Made by a program: the position numbers and the translations under genes
Assembly (NCBI RefSeq): GCF_028769735.1
Contig: NC_088171.1
Coordinates: 63,354,216-63,418,215, forward strand
DNA: 64,000 nucleotides
Origin: Zonotrichia leucophrys gambelii
Taxonomy: Eukaryota > Chordata > Aves > Passeriformes > Passerellidae
Direction of reading: 5' to 3'
Notes under the pieces: model-generated
What the model was told of the DNA's origin: nothing
Databases searched by the model: none
What the model saw: only the letters and a program-made list of their open reading frames with translations
Shown here: positions 24,988 to 37,848 of the stretch, piece after piece
Layout: every line of letters begins with the position of its first letter
How positions within the stretch are numbered: position 1 is the stretch's first letter

Positions 24988-27900
24988 GTCCAATGGTGAC
25001 AGCATCCTCTGCAGTTTATTCAAGAACAAGCACATCTGTTATCCTGTGACAAGCACTTGCCTTTTGTAAGAGTCCTGACTAAGCACTGCAGGAGTGAATC
25101 CATCATTCCTGTTGCTGCTCGAGCTCTGACTCCCTCTCTTTCCATCCCTGCGCCACCCATCCTGTATGTTATGAACTCCTCTACTTGAAAGTTTTACTGA
25201 AAAGGGAGAAAAGCTGAAGACAGAGAGGCATTTTATGCATGGTAAAGCAGACTATACAGTGCTCCATGTGACTGCTGGAGGGCAGACCCAGATCCAGGGG
25301 GAAAACCTCCCTTGCGGGCAAGACGACGTGACCCACAGGACCAGGCTGAATCAGTAACAGCAAGCTCTTAGGTATGACCCCACACATGGCCAGACTTTCT
25401 TCCCAGACATGGAAAGAAAGGTGAATGGGCTGTGCAACATGATATGGTCCTCCTTTGCACTCATCTATCAAACTCTGTGTAGACAAAGTGTTCTTAGGAG
25501 AGGCCAGAAGCAATTACTTGTAGATGAAACTCTCAATGTTCGAGCTCAGTCATGCTGACAGGGCAAAGTAGATGGGATACTTGTGCCTCTCTTCTCTAAT
25601 GGAAGATCATCTTTGCCCAGTTCATCAAACCAATGTTTAATCATTTATCTCTCATACTTTTTTTTTTCTGTGAAGGGAATTTGCCAGTATTTCACACATA
25701 ACCTAAAATGAATATATTACCTCATCAACTTCCATAAGACATCATCCATAGACCTACTCAATATGTGATATTTTCAAAGGTTTTAAAAGTTGCTTTTAAA
25801 TACAAGCTGAGTATATTTAGGAAAGAAGAGAAGGAAAAAATATAGATAGATAAATAAATACAGAGAAACTCACTTTTCATGAAAAAGAACTCCTTGGAAA
25901 GGTTCACTTGCACGGAACACAAGAAATGCCTTTTCTTCTCCACATGGGCAAAACTGGTAGAAAGGAGGGAAACAAAATTAGTAGAGCAGGAATACAGCTG
26001 GGAGACTTCTCAGTCTATTTTCTCTGAAAGAGAGGAAGGAGTCCAACTTCTCTAGTTTGGATAGAAACTGCCATATGTTGAGATTTCTGTTTAGAGAAAT
26101 ATATTGGGTAAATCTCATTTACTAAAATTATTTCTGTAACATAATCCAGTTATCTTTACAGATCTGTTGTTGATTTTAAGCCTCTTTCAATATTATGTGC
26201 TAAACACTCTGAAGTGCTATCTCTTCTAGCAACCACATATTCACAAATGTTAGCAATTCACTAAAAAAAACCCCAACCTAAAGGCAGAGCATCCAAAGAG
26301 ATAAACTGTGCTCTGAAAGAGTTGTAAAAACATATTGAAATACTTTCCTTCACAAATGTCACAGAAGCTCTTTGATAGTTTCTATTTTCCCAAACACAGT
26401 GCAGTCTCTTCTCCAGCACAGACCAGAAAGTAACCATCTCCTGTGGGCCACTGCATTCATGTTGCATGGAGGAGCTTTGCTGCATTCTGACTCAGCAGGA
26501 AATGACCATCGCACTAGATTTTTCCAGCTTGTGCTAAGCACAATGCAAAAAACCCCACCCCAAACTGCTTTTCTAATCTTACATTTGAATAGCCAACGTT
26601 CAGAGTGCCAGCAGCCATCACATGTTCAACCTGTTTCATGCCACATTTCTGCTAACAGTGGATGGGTTTTAACAATGGGCATTTCCCTGTCAACTCCAAT
26701 CAATGGGAGAATTTGCACAGGAGTTACAGAATGTGATGTACTGATCCAGGCTTGGCTTATGGTCAGCTCTGTAAACTGCGATGAAAAATGCCCCCATTCT
26801 TTTCACAAAAGCTTACTTTCCAACAGCATAGGTAATGAGGTTATTCCTCCAACAACTATGCTTGAAAGAGAAACCCCACAACATATACAGCAAAAAAGTT
26901 GTGCATTATTAACTGCTGAGACTAATATAAAAGAGAAACATTCTCATCAGAAGTTATTGTTACAATATTTAGAGTCTTTCCTTGATCTCTCTCAATCCTC
27001 TACAATAATGTCACAAAAATGCAAAACAATGAAAATTATAGTTTTTCATATTTGAATTGGAATTCTCTAATTATTTAGTATGGGAAGCCATGTAATATTA
27101 ACGTGCCATCTCATGCTAAAAGAAAAAAAATAAACAGTCTTTCTTAAAAATTATTATTCCTCCTCCCCATCCTCTTAAGTAATCAGGGAGATTTTAATGT
27201 AACAGGGTTCACTTAATTCAGTGCTTGACACAGGCTCTTAGGGTATTTTTCACCTCCTTTGCCTGTACGTATTCAATATCATCGACTCCATTTCCTATTA
27301 ACAATATAATTTGCAATACTTTTTTGTTATTCCAATAATTCACATTATGTGTCAGGTAGTAGTGGAAAATGGTATGAACACAGTAAATCCCTTATTGAAA
27401 TCCTACTATTCTCAATTACTTACTTTCTAGCTACAGGCTACTACAGTATTTATATGAATCCTGCAACTGTGGTGTAGAAAATAAATGTTTTATTATTTAG
27501 GTTTGTAGGCAAGACCAAAACCTCTTCCAATATTTCTTAAGAAGAAATTTTCCCTCATATAGAATTCATGAGCTATTTATGTAGTAATATGCCAAGTGAC
27601 TACTCAATGTGACACAGGGTTGTGGGTTGCTTTGTAGCTGTTTAAGAATAAAACTAATAAAGGACAAAGGATCTGAGCTTCTATTAGCTCTCTTGATTTA
27701 AACTGGCTTAATTAGATTAAATAGATAAGTAAAAATAGATGGTTTGAAATTTGTATCTAAATTGGTAACATTTAATTTTGGAAATATGCTAGTTAAACAG
27801 AATTAATTCCTTTAAAATTGTTTTTAATTCTTTCACAACCTGCTTAATGGGCTATTTAGGCATTTTCTCTTGCACAGTTTTCTCACTGCCAGTGGTTTTT

Positions 27901-30900
27901 CCTTCAGGACTCTGCAACCAGTAAGCAATCTACTCCAGTTAATTTGTACTTCACAGCAGAACTCAAGACCTTATACTGTTTCAGGGAAAGGTTCTTCTCT
28001 TTGGCGGTAGGGGTGGGTTTTGGTAGCTTTATCAAATAAAATACAGTTCTGCATCTCTGCTTTAGTGCTTGTGCCCTTTAGGAGCTCTTCTGAGAGCTGA
28101 ACAGACTGTAGGACATTGGTTCTAGAATATGACTTGAAAAGACACAAAATTATAAATAAATAAAAAGCTTCCAAGTATTGCTTAATATAGGCATAAATAT
28201 TTAATCATTTGGCCTACAGATATGTCTAGCATTTATCTTTATATTAGACACTATTAAAAGCCAATATGATTTTGTATTAGGTTTCAGAACACATGATGAG
28301 AGCACCATAGAATTTTACATCCTTGCTCTGCTTGCCACTGTGTGCTTGAATGTAAGTAATTCAAATAGGTCCAGAAATGCAAGAAAATAACTTCTGCTTT
28401 TCAAATAAAAATTACTTCTAATAGAAGATATTAAGTAACATACTCAAAATGTAACATCCCCAAAATATAACAGAATTCTCTCTCTTTGGACATATTTTCT
28501 GTTAGATAATTTGGGAGAGACTAGGTGAGGCAAAATGACAGAAAATTTATCTTGATTACATCATTCGGTGAGAAATTCCTCTCCACACAGGGGAACAATT
28601 TTAATGCATTACAGTAAATTCCAATTAACCTTCAAAATAAGATTTAATAGAAAGTAAGTGTGGCATTAACTTTGTCCTAATGGAGCTGAAAACAATTGCA
28701 GAATAGGCTAGAAAAGAAGTTGTACTTCTTGCTTTTTCTATTGTCCTTAAGAAAAATCCACCTAATACAAGGATGTTTAAATTTGTATATTCTGTTTCAG
28801 GCATTTTTGATATGACTATATACAAAGATTTTACTATATTGTCTATTTTATGTTGATAGTGCAAACAGGAAATAAAAAGCATGGACATTATACAGGGCAG
28901 TGCTGATACTGGATTTTATGTATTCTTTACATAAATTTGGTAACAAGGTTTTCTGCTTTAACTACTGCTCAGAATTTGCATTTGATCTTGTGCAGAAAGG
29001 AAATGGTACAAAACAACTGCAGTTCCTTCAGTCACAAGAATATTGAAAACTCTACATCAAAATAATCCAAATCCAATACAGATTTCCACCTACAAAAGCA
29101 ACATTTTCAGACCTGGTCTTCTATCATTGTGTCCTATTTGAAACACTGGAAAATAAAGTCTGATCCAGCTGATGCTGCACATAGCCCCAATAGCTTGAGA
29201 AGTGAGGGGTCTGAAGAAACAACACTCTAACCTGGATCCAGTAAAGTGCAATTCTAATATATCCTTTAGTTCCCCTAAAAATACTTATTTCTGGGATAAA
29301 GATTATTCTTATTTTAGCAATACAGCAAAGTTGGCATATAACCACTCCTCAATCAACATTCTTATATCTATTATTATTATAACATCATTATCATCACTAG
29401 AATTTCAATGTAACTAAGAATTTTTTTTAAAAAATCTTATTGATGTATTGAAAAAAGAGCAAACACAAACCCCTCAGATGCTATAAAAAGCACAACTATT
29501 AGTAGATCTGGTTGACATGCAGTAAAGTTGTATGTCTTCAACAGCGTTCCTGGGAAATGAACAATCCTAACAGACAAGTGTCAGCAGGGAGACATTAACT
29601 TTGACAGCAACATGTACTACCCTTTTACAACAGGCTTGCAGAAAAATTCCATTTGGCCTGATTTGTACACAATATGCAAAAAACAGCTACTGCATGCACA
29701 CCCACCATTCCAGACACAGGTATGCGAAATAAAATTGCAGGCACTGAGAAAACGGATGGGAGGAGGGAAAATAATTTGTGTCAAATGACAGGCAGAGCTT
29801 CGATTCTATTACTTTAAGGAATACAGGAATCATGTGAAACAAGAGCAGCTTTCAGTACTAGTCTGGTAGTATCTTTGTAGCTACTGAGGATGATCTGGGA
29901 GTGTCAGAGCTCCATAAATTGCTACACCACCATGTCAGAATTGCTGGAGTGTTCTCTGCTGGTGAGACTTGCTTAGCTCAGATTAATGCTTATAAAGTAA
30001 TTAAACTTCTGGGGGACTGATATGAATTGCTCAGCTTTAGCATGCTATTTAGCAGTGAAATGTGCTATTTTTTTTACTCATTCTGAACTGTCAGTGACAG
30101 AGTTGAAGTGCTACTAGATGGAGTATTTCAAGCAAAGGGCAGAATCCTTATGGGCTGAGACTCTATATACAGTGCCCTTTGGGCTGGATAAGAGGAGCAG
30201 AAAGAAGCTGCAATTTATTCATAGGATGTATCAGAATCCAGTTAAGAATGCAGTGTATCTCCCTCCCATGTGTTTGTGATAGAAATATACTGCCACAGCA
30301 GCAGATAATCCAATCAGGTCTAAATCGGATCAATAACACCCTGCAAAAAATCAGAAAATCTGCACTTAGAAAATGCGTTTCAGAAAGAGCTGCATAATTC
30401 TATTCTGGGACAAGGGAAGCCTGGACTTTACTAATTTTCCATCATTCAAAAGAGTTACACTGGTTAAGTCTCACAAACTCAATGAAGGGTATGAAACTGT
30501 CTTTTCTTTGAGCAGAGCTACAGCATTTTGATGTCATTTGCAACTACAGTGGTTGAAAGGTTAAACGAAATGAACGTTTGAAGTCTGCCAGCCAAGCATA
30601 TTCAAAATACAAAGTGCATGAGAGGAAAGCATTGCTTCAGAAATTTTGGAAGTAATCAAGGCATATTCAGATTGCATATTAAACTAATTAAAAAAACCAA
30701 ACCCCAATCAACACACAAAACAGAGAGAAGGTACCTAAAATGGGATTCTAAAGGTTTAAAAAGCAACACAGTCCACAGAGAGCCCTTACACTTTCCTATT
30801 AACCTACAAATTTAATTTAGTGTAAATTAATAACTGAAATCAGGTATTGGTATTTTTTAAACTGGTAATAATCAGTGGGGATTTTAGTTTTAAGTGTTTT

Positions 30901-32443
30901 GCAACATGTACTTCAAGACTAGAAAAAAGAACACTAACAGGTTATGAATGTCACTTAGTATAATAAAAATCCCAACATCATCACAGCAGCTCTTCAGCAA
31001 GTATTCCCAAGGATATCAGGTTTTCTATACAGTATCACAAATGAGCAGCTTGGCTAAGGCTTATGGAGTAAAGTAGGAAATTAAAAACATTTCTTGCCTT
31101 CCACTAAGTAAAAAAATATTTTTTTGATAGAAACATAACCAGGAACATTTTAAAACACCAGATGTTTTAAATGACAGCTTTCTTTAAACTATTTTAAATA
31201 ATGAATCTCCTCTGCTCTGCTTTCACTTAAGCAAGTGAATATAAGGCTTCTGAATGTTCCACTGTGTAAGTTTCTTTTCCAAAAAGTGATACTAGAAAGA
31301 CATGCTAGGAAGTGAACTAATTAACTAGACATTAGGGGATAAGACATATTTCACTGTTTTTCATTTCCGGTGTGCTGAATGCATATAATCTGCAAAGACT
31401 GAAGATCTAGGAAAAAATCCTATATAGATATATTATCTATTCAAAAGCTAAGAAGCATTATCCTTTATTTATGCTATTACTTTTTCATGGAAAGCTCCAT
31501 GTTTGAAGCGCCAGGATAGCACACTGCTGTTTGTTAGCCTACTAAACCAAAGTTTATGAAAGTTAACAACTATTGCACTAGTTAGTAATCAGTGCAAAAG
31601 GCAGCATCCACTGTGAATCTGACTTTTTTACATCTCTGCAAACACCAGCCACATAATTTGCAGCAAGTTAAAATAGACCTTTTCCCTTGGGCTTGGTTTC
31701 TTGACAGAAAGAACTCTCCGTGAAATTGATTAAAATCCAATTCTGCTCCAGAGTCAAATGATTGCAATATTACTTGAGAGCCTCTGAGCTCATATTTGTC
31801 CTTCTCTGCTTCTGGAGGACTCTTTCAGAAAGTGCACCCAAAGAAAGTGCACCCTGAGGAGCATTTCCCAGTAATTGTGGTGGATATATTTTGCAACAGT
31901 GAGTACATCTACACTTTAAACTGCAGTGCAGAGTTGATATAACTGAGTGGGATTCATAGTGGAACCCACCTAGCCATAATAACATGTACTTCTGGATGAG
32001 CTAAATTAAACTGGCTTGTAGGAGAATCAGCCAGCCTCATGTACCATTTCCCACACTATGATCCTGTGCTAATATGCTGAGCTTTGTCTACAACCTGTGC
32101 CAATATATCTTGCCTATCTGTAAATCATCACTGTAGAGTGCTAAGCTACAGAAGACTGCACTTTGAAATGTGATAGGAGATACCCTAAAGGACAGCAGAA
32201 GTTGTACCTTTCATTCTCAGATATGTCTGTTTGAACTGGATATCTGAGGATCAGTAACCATGGAAAATGGAGACTTTCATCTCTACTTACTAAAAAGTTT
32301 ATGCAAATGTTGCTATTCACACAATGTCTGACAGTGCTCCTCCACACAGATACCTTCCAAAGTTCTTTCCTGCACATAAACACCTTGTGTATATGAAGTG
32401 ACAAGACTTGCAGTAGAAGGTTTGAGAAACTTAATTTTCATGA

Positions 32444-32472
32444 TTTTTCTCCCTGAAAAACAGGGAGAAAAA
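32444..32472. other. Perfect 12-bp inverted repeat with A5 loop
   Basis: Arms TTTTTCTCCCTG (32444-32455) and CAGGGAGAAAAA (32461-32472) surround five As. The arrangement resembles a small fold-back duplication. Function unknown. Confidence 0.85.
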
Positions 32473-35340
32473 TGATTTTTCTGAGTTTCTCCCAGGCACT
32501 CCGGCTTCTGAGTGGGCTTCACATAACATCACTTTAAGGATAGATCATAAGACAGAGGTGGATTCGGGGAGAAGCAGCTGCTTCAATAGTGAATTTTATG
32601 TTACGTATACTCACTAGACCGTGCCCATTTTGTTTTATTAATGAATCATTCCTTGTCCACAGCAAAAGGTGATAGTATATCATACTGTCTATGCTCAAAT
32701 CTCTAGCTTTCAAGGATCCCACTGAATTCTGTAAAATCCAAAGCTGCAAAATTCTGTAAAATATTCTACAGCAATAAAAGCATTCTCTCCTTTTTTGTCA
32801 GTGTGGTCACAAGTCTTTTGGTAAGAAAAATGGCAACACAGCCTATGGATAATTCATTAGACAAAAAACCTCTTGTGTAAATCCAGAGCGATTCAACCAA
32901 ACAAGCTGCAATGCTTATAAATATGTCAACAAAGCACATTGGCTTCTCTTAAAAATCCCTTGTTTGAGATAAAAAGTAGTTTTCCTCTAGCTTTCCTTAT
33001 GGTAGCCTGTAGCTCTAAAGATGTGCTAAGAAAAACTTTACTTGAGGGATTTGTTTGTCAAAACTTGTCACTGAGTTTACCTTGTAAAATGGCAGCAGGA
33101 ATTAAATCTTGGATGCAAACAATTTCTTAGGATGCACGTGCAAGCCTTTCTCAGGCAAAATGCTTATTTATTGGGTAACAGGGAGAAGGCTGGTAGAATT
33201 AAACTACTACTGTTTGCTTTTCTAATTGCTATTTCATAGGATACCTTTTTGATGTTTCTAAAATTTGTTACTGCCTCATTTATTCAGTTCCTAAATCTGT
33301 AATCCCTGCTAAGGCAGAAGTCATACTGAATTGACTAGAAAACTGACACAAACAACCATCAATTTCTCCTTGGCTCTGCTACCAAAAAGGAAAATAAATT
33401 TAATTGTCACATTATTAAATCTTGGAAACAACTGTGCTTCATAATATAGAACTCCACGCAGGGAACATCATCAGTAAACAACTATGATGGCATCTAGTCA
33501 TTCATAAAAACCACAGGATACTGTTCCCTTCCCCAAAAAGATAAAGTCCTTTTAATACACTGGGTTATGCAGAAAGGAGCAGACAAGATCTCAAGGACAC
33601 TGTTTATGAATACACGAATTGTGGCAGCCCCATTGGCAGGATATCAAGTCTGAAGGACTCACTGATTGAACATTATGTGAATGAAGTATTTGATGCACTC
33701 ACACAGACTCAGCATCACGTCCAAAGGAGACACTGCAGCCTCAGATGTGTCTCATATTCTGTGAACACACCAGGTGGAACCACTGGCTTATTACAGCAGT
33801 GGTTATGAAAGAAGATCCCACTCACTATCCACAGCAATCCTTAACCATTTCACACAGTAAGATTTTAACTCAACTACTCAAGAGAAACGAACTAAAGCAC
33901 TACACATTAGCCTTCAAAGCCTAGAAGGCATCTTACAGCAACACCTTAATAACCACATCATTAAGCACAAGATCTAAATGGAGCAAAAAAGGACCTTCAA
34001 AGTAAATGCTCACTATCTTTCTCTCTTACACTTGTGCAAAGCCACCGGGCTCAATCACATTGAGCTACTTTTGTAGCCTGAATGCAACTGATCACAGAAC
34101 ACAATTTATAAGATTGTTACCTGAAAGTCTTGGGATCCTTACAGAGGAGAGTAGTGAATCAGAGAAAAGAGATTAGCAGTATGGTGACTTGGAGAGACTT
34201 TGCTGTAGGGAGTGGACAGAGAGAGCTAAGTGCAAGAGAAGAAAATTTAGGAAAAAGCTTTCTATATCAGCATGCTAAGGAAACACATCTGGAAGCATGT
34301 ACAGGGGGAGAGGGACTGTGTGGAATAAAACCAAGTTTGATACACAAGGTGAATCTGGGGGGGATTTCAAAGAAACAGAATTATACACTTTAGGAAAATG
34401 GCCAAAAAAAGACACAAGGAGGTTAGGGGGGAAGGGAAGCAATGGAAGTGTCAAGTCAGCTAGGAAAGGTTACAAGGTGTACGTTACAAGTGACAGGAAT
34501 CAAATTTTAAAAGTTTTAAGGCACAGAGAGTGGTGAGAGGTGAGGAAAACGTGTGTTATACAAGAACACATGATACAGTAGTAATCTGAATATGAAAAGA
34601 AATTGAGTAATAAAATATACCTTCTGCTGCCCATCACCCTGATGAGAATGAATGGGGATAAATAGCAATAGACTGATAGAACACAAAGGTATTTGGGATC
34701 AAATTGTACCACTCATTTTGATACTGAAAATACCAGTAAAATAGTTACAGTGAAATAGCAAAGTTCAGGAGAAAGCTGTTTTATTTAGTTGCACATTTAC
34801 TCCTTGAATTGTCAGACCACCACCATGAGGAATGGCTCGATTCATTTACAGAGAATTCTACTAAGGGTAAAGGCTGGTGGGGTTCACAGAAGATCCTTCA
34901 GTGTTTTTAAAGAAACTGTATTTTGTCAGACAAGTAGCAAACCAAAAGCACAACTCCTGGCCTGTGCTAGAGTTGACAGATGTGCCTGATTTTGAGTAAC
35001 AAGCCTTCATTCTGTATGTCCAACAATATTGCAGCAGAGCTGAATGAGAGAGATTACTTGTGGCTCCAGCCTCACACAATCAGCTTAGCACCATAAAGAA
35101 TGCGACAAGATGAGGTCTGCAAATTGCACAGTTCAGTCTGGGCACTGTATTTTTTTTTAAAGTGGATACATAATCCTCATTGTTTGTGATTGATCCTGTC
35201 TCAGCCAACAACTGAGATGGCACTTCAACCCCAAGTCCCTGAAGCTCAGAGGTTTACAGCCTTCTGATCAGAAAGATACACTGAATGAATTTTTTTCTAG
35301 TGCAAGATTATTTCAAACTAATTTTATGCTCAGAAATTCC

Positions 35341-35359
35341 TTTTTTTTTTTTTTTTTTT
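35341..35359. repeat. Poly(T) tract, 19 bases
   Basis: An uninterrupted T run. Similar runs occur at 44763-44778 (16 bases), 45783-45798 (16 bases) and 49006-49023 (18 bases). No retroposed gene is recognisable next to any of them. Confidence 0.9.
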
Positions 35360-35519
35360 GTGTGCCTAGGTCACTTAAAACCATTTTTAAAAAACAAAGC
35401 ATGGGTAGTTCAAACCAGTGAAGATAAAAGTGTAAGATTTAAGAAATGACCATAATTATATTATACTAATCTTATGACCTAAGCAGTGAAGTTCATGGAA
35501 CATACTGCTACTTTCAAGT

Positions 35520-35610
35520 GACAGAATTACAGAACAATTTACATTGGAAGGAACCTCTGGAAATCATCTGGTTTGAACCTCACATCCTGAAAAGTCCAGA
35601 AGACAATATT
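35520..35610 (-). mobile_element. CR1 LINE 3' end fragment (minus strand, diverged)
   Basis: The plus strand shows ACAGAATTACAGAAC, then ATTGGAAGGAACCTCTGGAA, then ATCATCTGGTTTGAACCTCA. This is the reverse complement of a CR1 3' end with numerous substitutions. Confidence 0.75.
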
Positions 35611-36617
35611 GCAGTACTGTGTACCAAGAACTTAGAAGAGCTCAGTGTGAAATCTTACAGAATGGGAGGGTGCTGATCACACACCAAACCACACACTCAC
35701 AAAGCACCCAGACAGAGGTAACCAAAAGTCTGTTCAGCATTGATAATGGAGAAACAATGGTACCAATGATACCATTGATAATGGAGTGACGTGGTGAACA
35801 GGACACGCCTCATCCTCATTTTTATGTTGGCAAACACGTGCTGCTGCTGGATGTGCGTTTCTGTTGTCTTCAGACAACAGCAAACAATCTATTCTTCCCA
35901 CCCACTTCTGTGAATCATCAGGCTTTACTCACTGTCTCCTGAAGTGGGTGTCCTTGGAAGGTCACTGAGATGTGGCTGTTATCTCCATCTGGGTGCCATC
36001 CTCGCCATCCTTCTCCCATGGTCACTTTGGGGCACCTACACCCCTTCAATCCCATTCTCACCAAGGTGCCCACTACAATTCTCAGCAAAAGCAGAGACAG
36101 GTCTGAAGGTCCATTTGAGCATTATGAACCCTCCTGATGCTGGAGGGTTCACAAAGCCCCCGGGCACTGACTCTCAGTGAGGAATGTAGTTTTATTTCAA
36201 CCACCCATGAACTGCACTACCAAATAAAGACAAAATTTATATGTATACATTTTAACAGGAACATTCACATTTCCAGGTATTTTTCTTAATAATATATTTC
36301 GTCTTTGATTATTCTGATTTTCAAAAGCAGGTCTAACACACACTGCATTTTCCAGCAAGTATTACAAAGGAGGGAGAGTGTTGCTTTACACACTGTGCTT
36401 CCACACTTATTAATCCATTACTATATATTCAGTAAAATGCATAGATAAAAGCTGAAATTGCAATTTTCACATTGAAAATGAGCACTAGTATCTCTTAATA
36501 AAAGAAACCACATCAGATAGAATATTGTTGCTAGTGATGCTGTTCAACTGGAAAAAACACTGCATTTCTGAAAATGAAAAAAGAGAAAATAAAAGAAGTG
36601 GGAAAAAAAAGAAAGTG

Positions 36618-36750
36618 GAAATCCAAGGCCAGGTTGGATGGGGCTTTGAATGACCTGGTCTGGTGGACAATGTCCCTGACCTTGGCAGGAGGGTTGGAAC
36701 TAGATGATCTCTGAAGTTTCCTCCAAACCAAAACATTCTATGATTCCATG
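36618..36750 (+). mobile_element. CR1 LINE 3' end fragment
   Basis: A classic avian CR1 3' terminus: AGGCCAGGTTGGATGGGGCT, a GACCTGGTCT(G)GTGGA block, GGGTTGGAACTAGATGATCT, a CCTCCAAACCAAAAC block, and the terminal octamer-type repeat ATTCTATGATTCCATGA. The reverse transcriptase region is absent, as expected for a 5'-truncated copy. Confidence 0.95.
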
Positions 36751-37104
36751 AAAAGTAGTTCAATATATTTCTTTAAACATTACATAAATAGATTAATTCT
36801 TTAATCTACACATATACAACATAGAATACATTGTACATATACGATATGTATGTGCACAATAATGTTTAGCTGGATAATTTTATCTGATATTTGAAGAAAG
36901 TAATTCAGTCATAGCTGTCCTCTACTTGAAAGGAAGTGACACACAAATACAAACACAGACATTCCCCGCCTTTAAGCCCACTTAAATACAAGATGTCTCT
37001 ATTGAAAAGTTGATTCAAGACTGAAGAAAAGAAAGATTTAATAGAATTATCAGGGAGTTACTTAAATAAAAGAGAAGCTTTGTTTAAACAATTTAAAGCT
37101 GGGG

Positions 37105-37194
37105 CACAATGGCATTATCACAATGCCGAGTATTAATTATTATGTTTGCTCTTTCCAGCCTGTCACAATGATGAACAATAATGATAGCACAATG
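37105..37194. promoter_or_regulatory. Cluster of SOX-like motifs, possible enhancer
   Basis: The heptamer CACAATG occurs four times on the plus strand within 90 bases (37105, 37119, 37164, 37188), with an AACAATA at 37174 and a homeodomain-type TAATTATTA between them. SOX proteins bind ACAAT-type cores. The segment lies in the putative RNF182 intron about 9 kb from the CpG island. Motif clustering is seen; enhancer activity is inferred. Confidence 0.3.
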
Positions 37195-37840
37195 TGAGAT
37201 ATTCACCATTTAGCTAATTCACACAGTCTAGGCAGGGGATCAAATAAGTTTCTATACTGTCTTTTCCTTAACAATGGCCCTCTTTGGTTCCAGTGTAACT
37301 GAAAGAAACCCAAAAATTGGTGTGACCTGTGCATATCTTCCTTGTCATATCCCAGTGCCTAAAAGCCAGCTGCAGGAACACAACTTCAGTCTTTCCAGTG
37401 CAGCTGGCACTCTGGAGAGGCACAGCAGAGAACTAGGACTCAGTTCCCTTTCTCTCAGACTCACAGCAGACAGAAAAATCAGAGAAAAAAAAAATAAACC
37501 AAGTTTCATGGACATCTGGAGCTGTATGCAAGATGCGAGCTTTGTCGAGTGTCCTCCCTGGAACCAGTGGGTTGAGCTGAACAGACCCCCAATATTTACC
37601 CACTTCCTATCAACATAATTCCCTGTGGTTTCCCCATTATCACTTTGCTCATCAGTGAATGTATGATGCTTGCTGTTTGCTGCCCAGCACACTGCATTTC
37701 TTTTTGCAAATGGATGAATAACCATTCATATCTCTGACTAGAGTCTTTCTTTTGCTAGAGATATGCAACTGGATTTGTGTGAGGCAGCTGCTCAGTATTT
37801 GTGTGCGGTCTGAGCGGTCCAGTATGTCATGGTGGACAGG

Positions 37841-37848
37841 TGACGTCA
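37841..37848. promoter_or_regulatory. Consensus CRE palindrome
   Basis: An exact TGACGTCA octamer, the full CREB/ATF site, sits within a small local group of CpGs. It could mark an alternative promoter or enhancer in the putative RNF182 intron. A single octamer is weak evidence. Confidence 0.25.

Larger units (their letters stand above)
21778..35519. other. Putative RNF182 intron, AT-rich middle part
   Basis: It contains a CR1 fragment near 24.6 kb and small repeats. Two longer plus-strand ORFs occur, 183 codons at 22311-22862 and 227 codons at 26372-27055. Neither shows a domain, compositional bias or splice context that I recognise. No RNA gene seen. Confidence 0.5.

Noticed and set aside
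35740..35790. Repeated ATTGATAATGGAG motif as a possible regulatory element
   Set aside because: It looks like a small local duplication with no known binding site; too weak to call.
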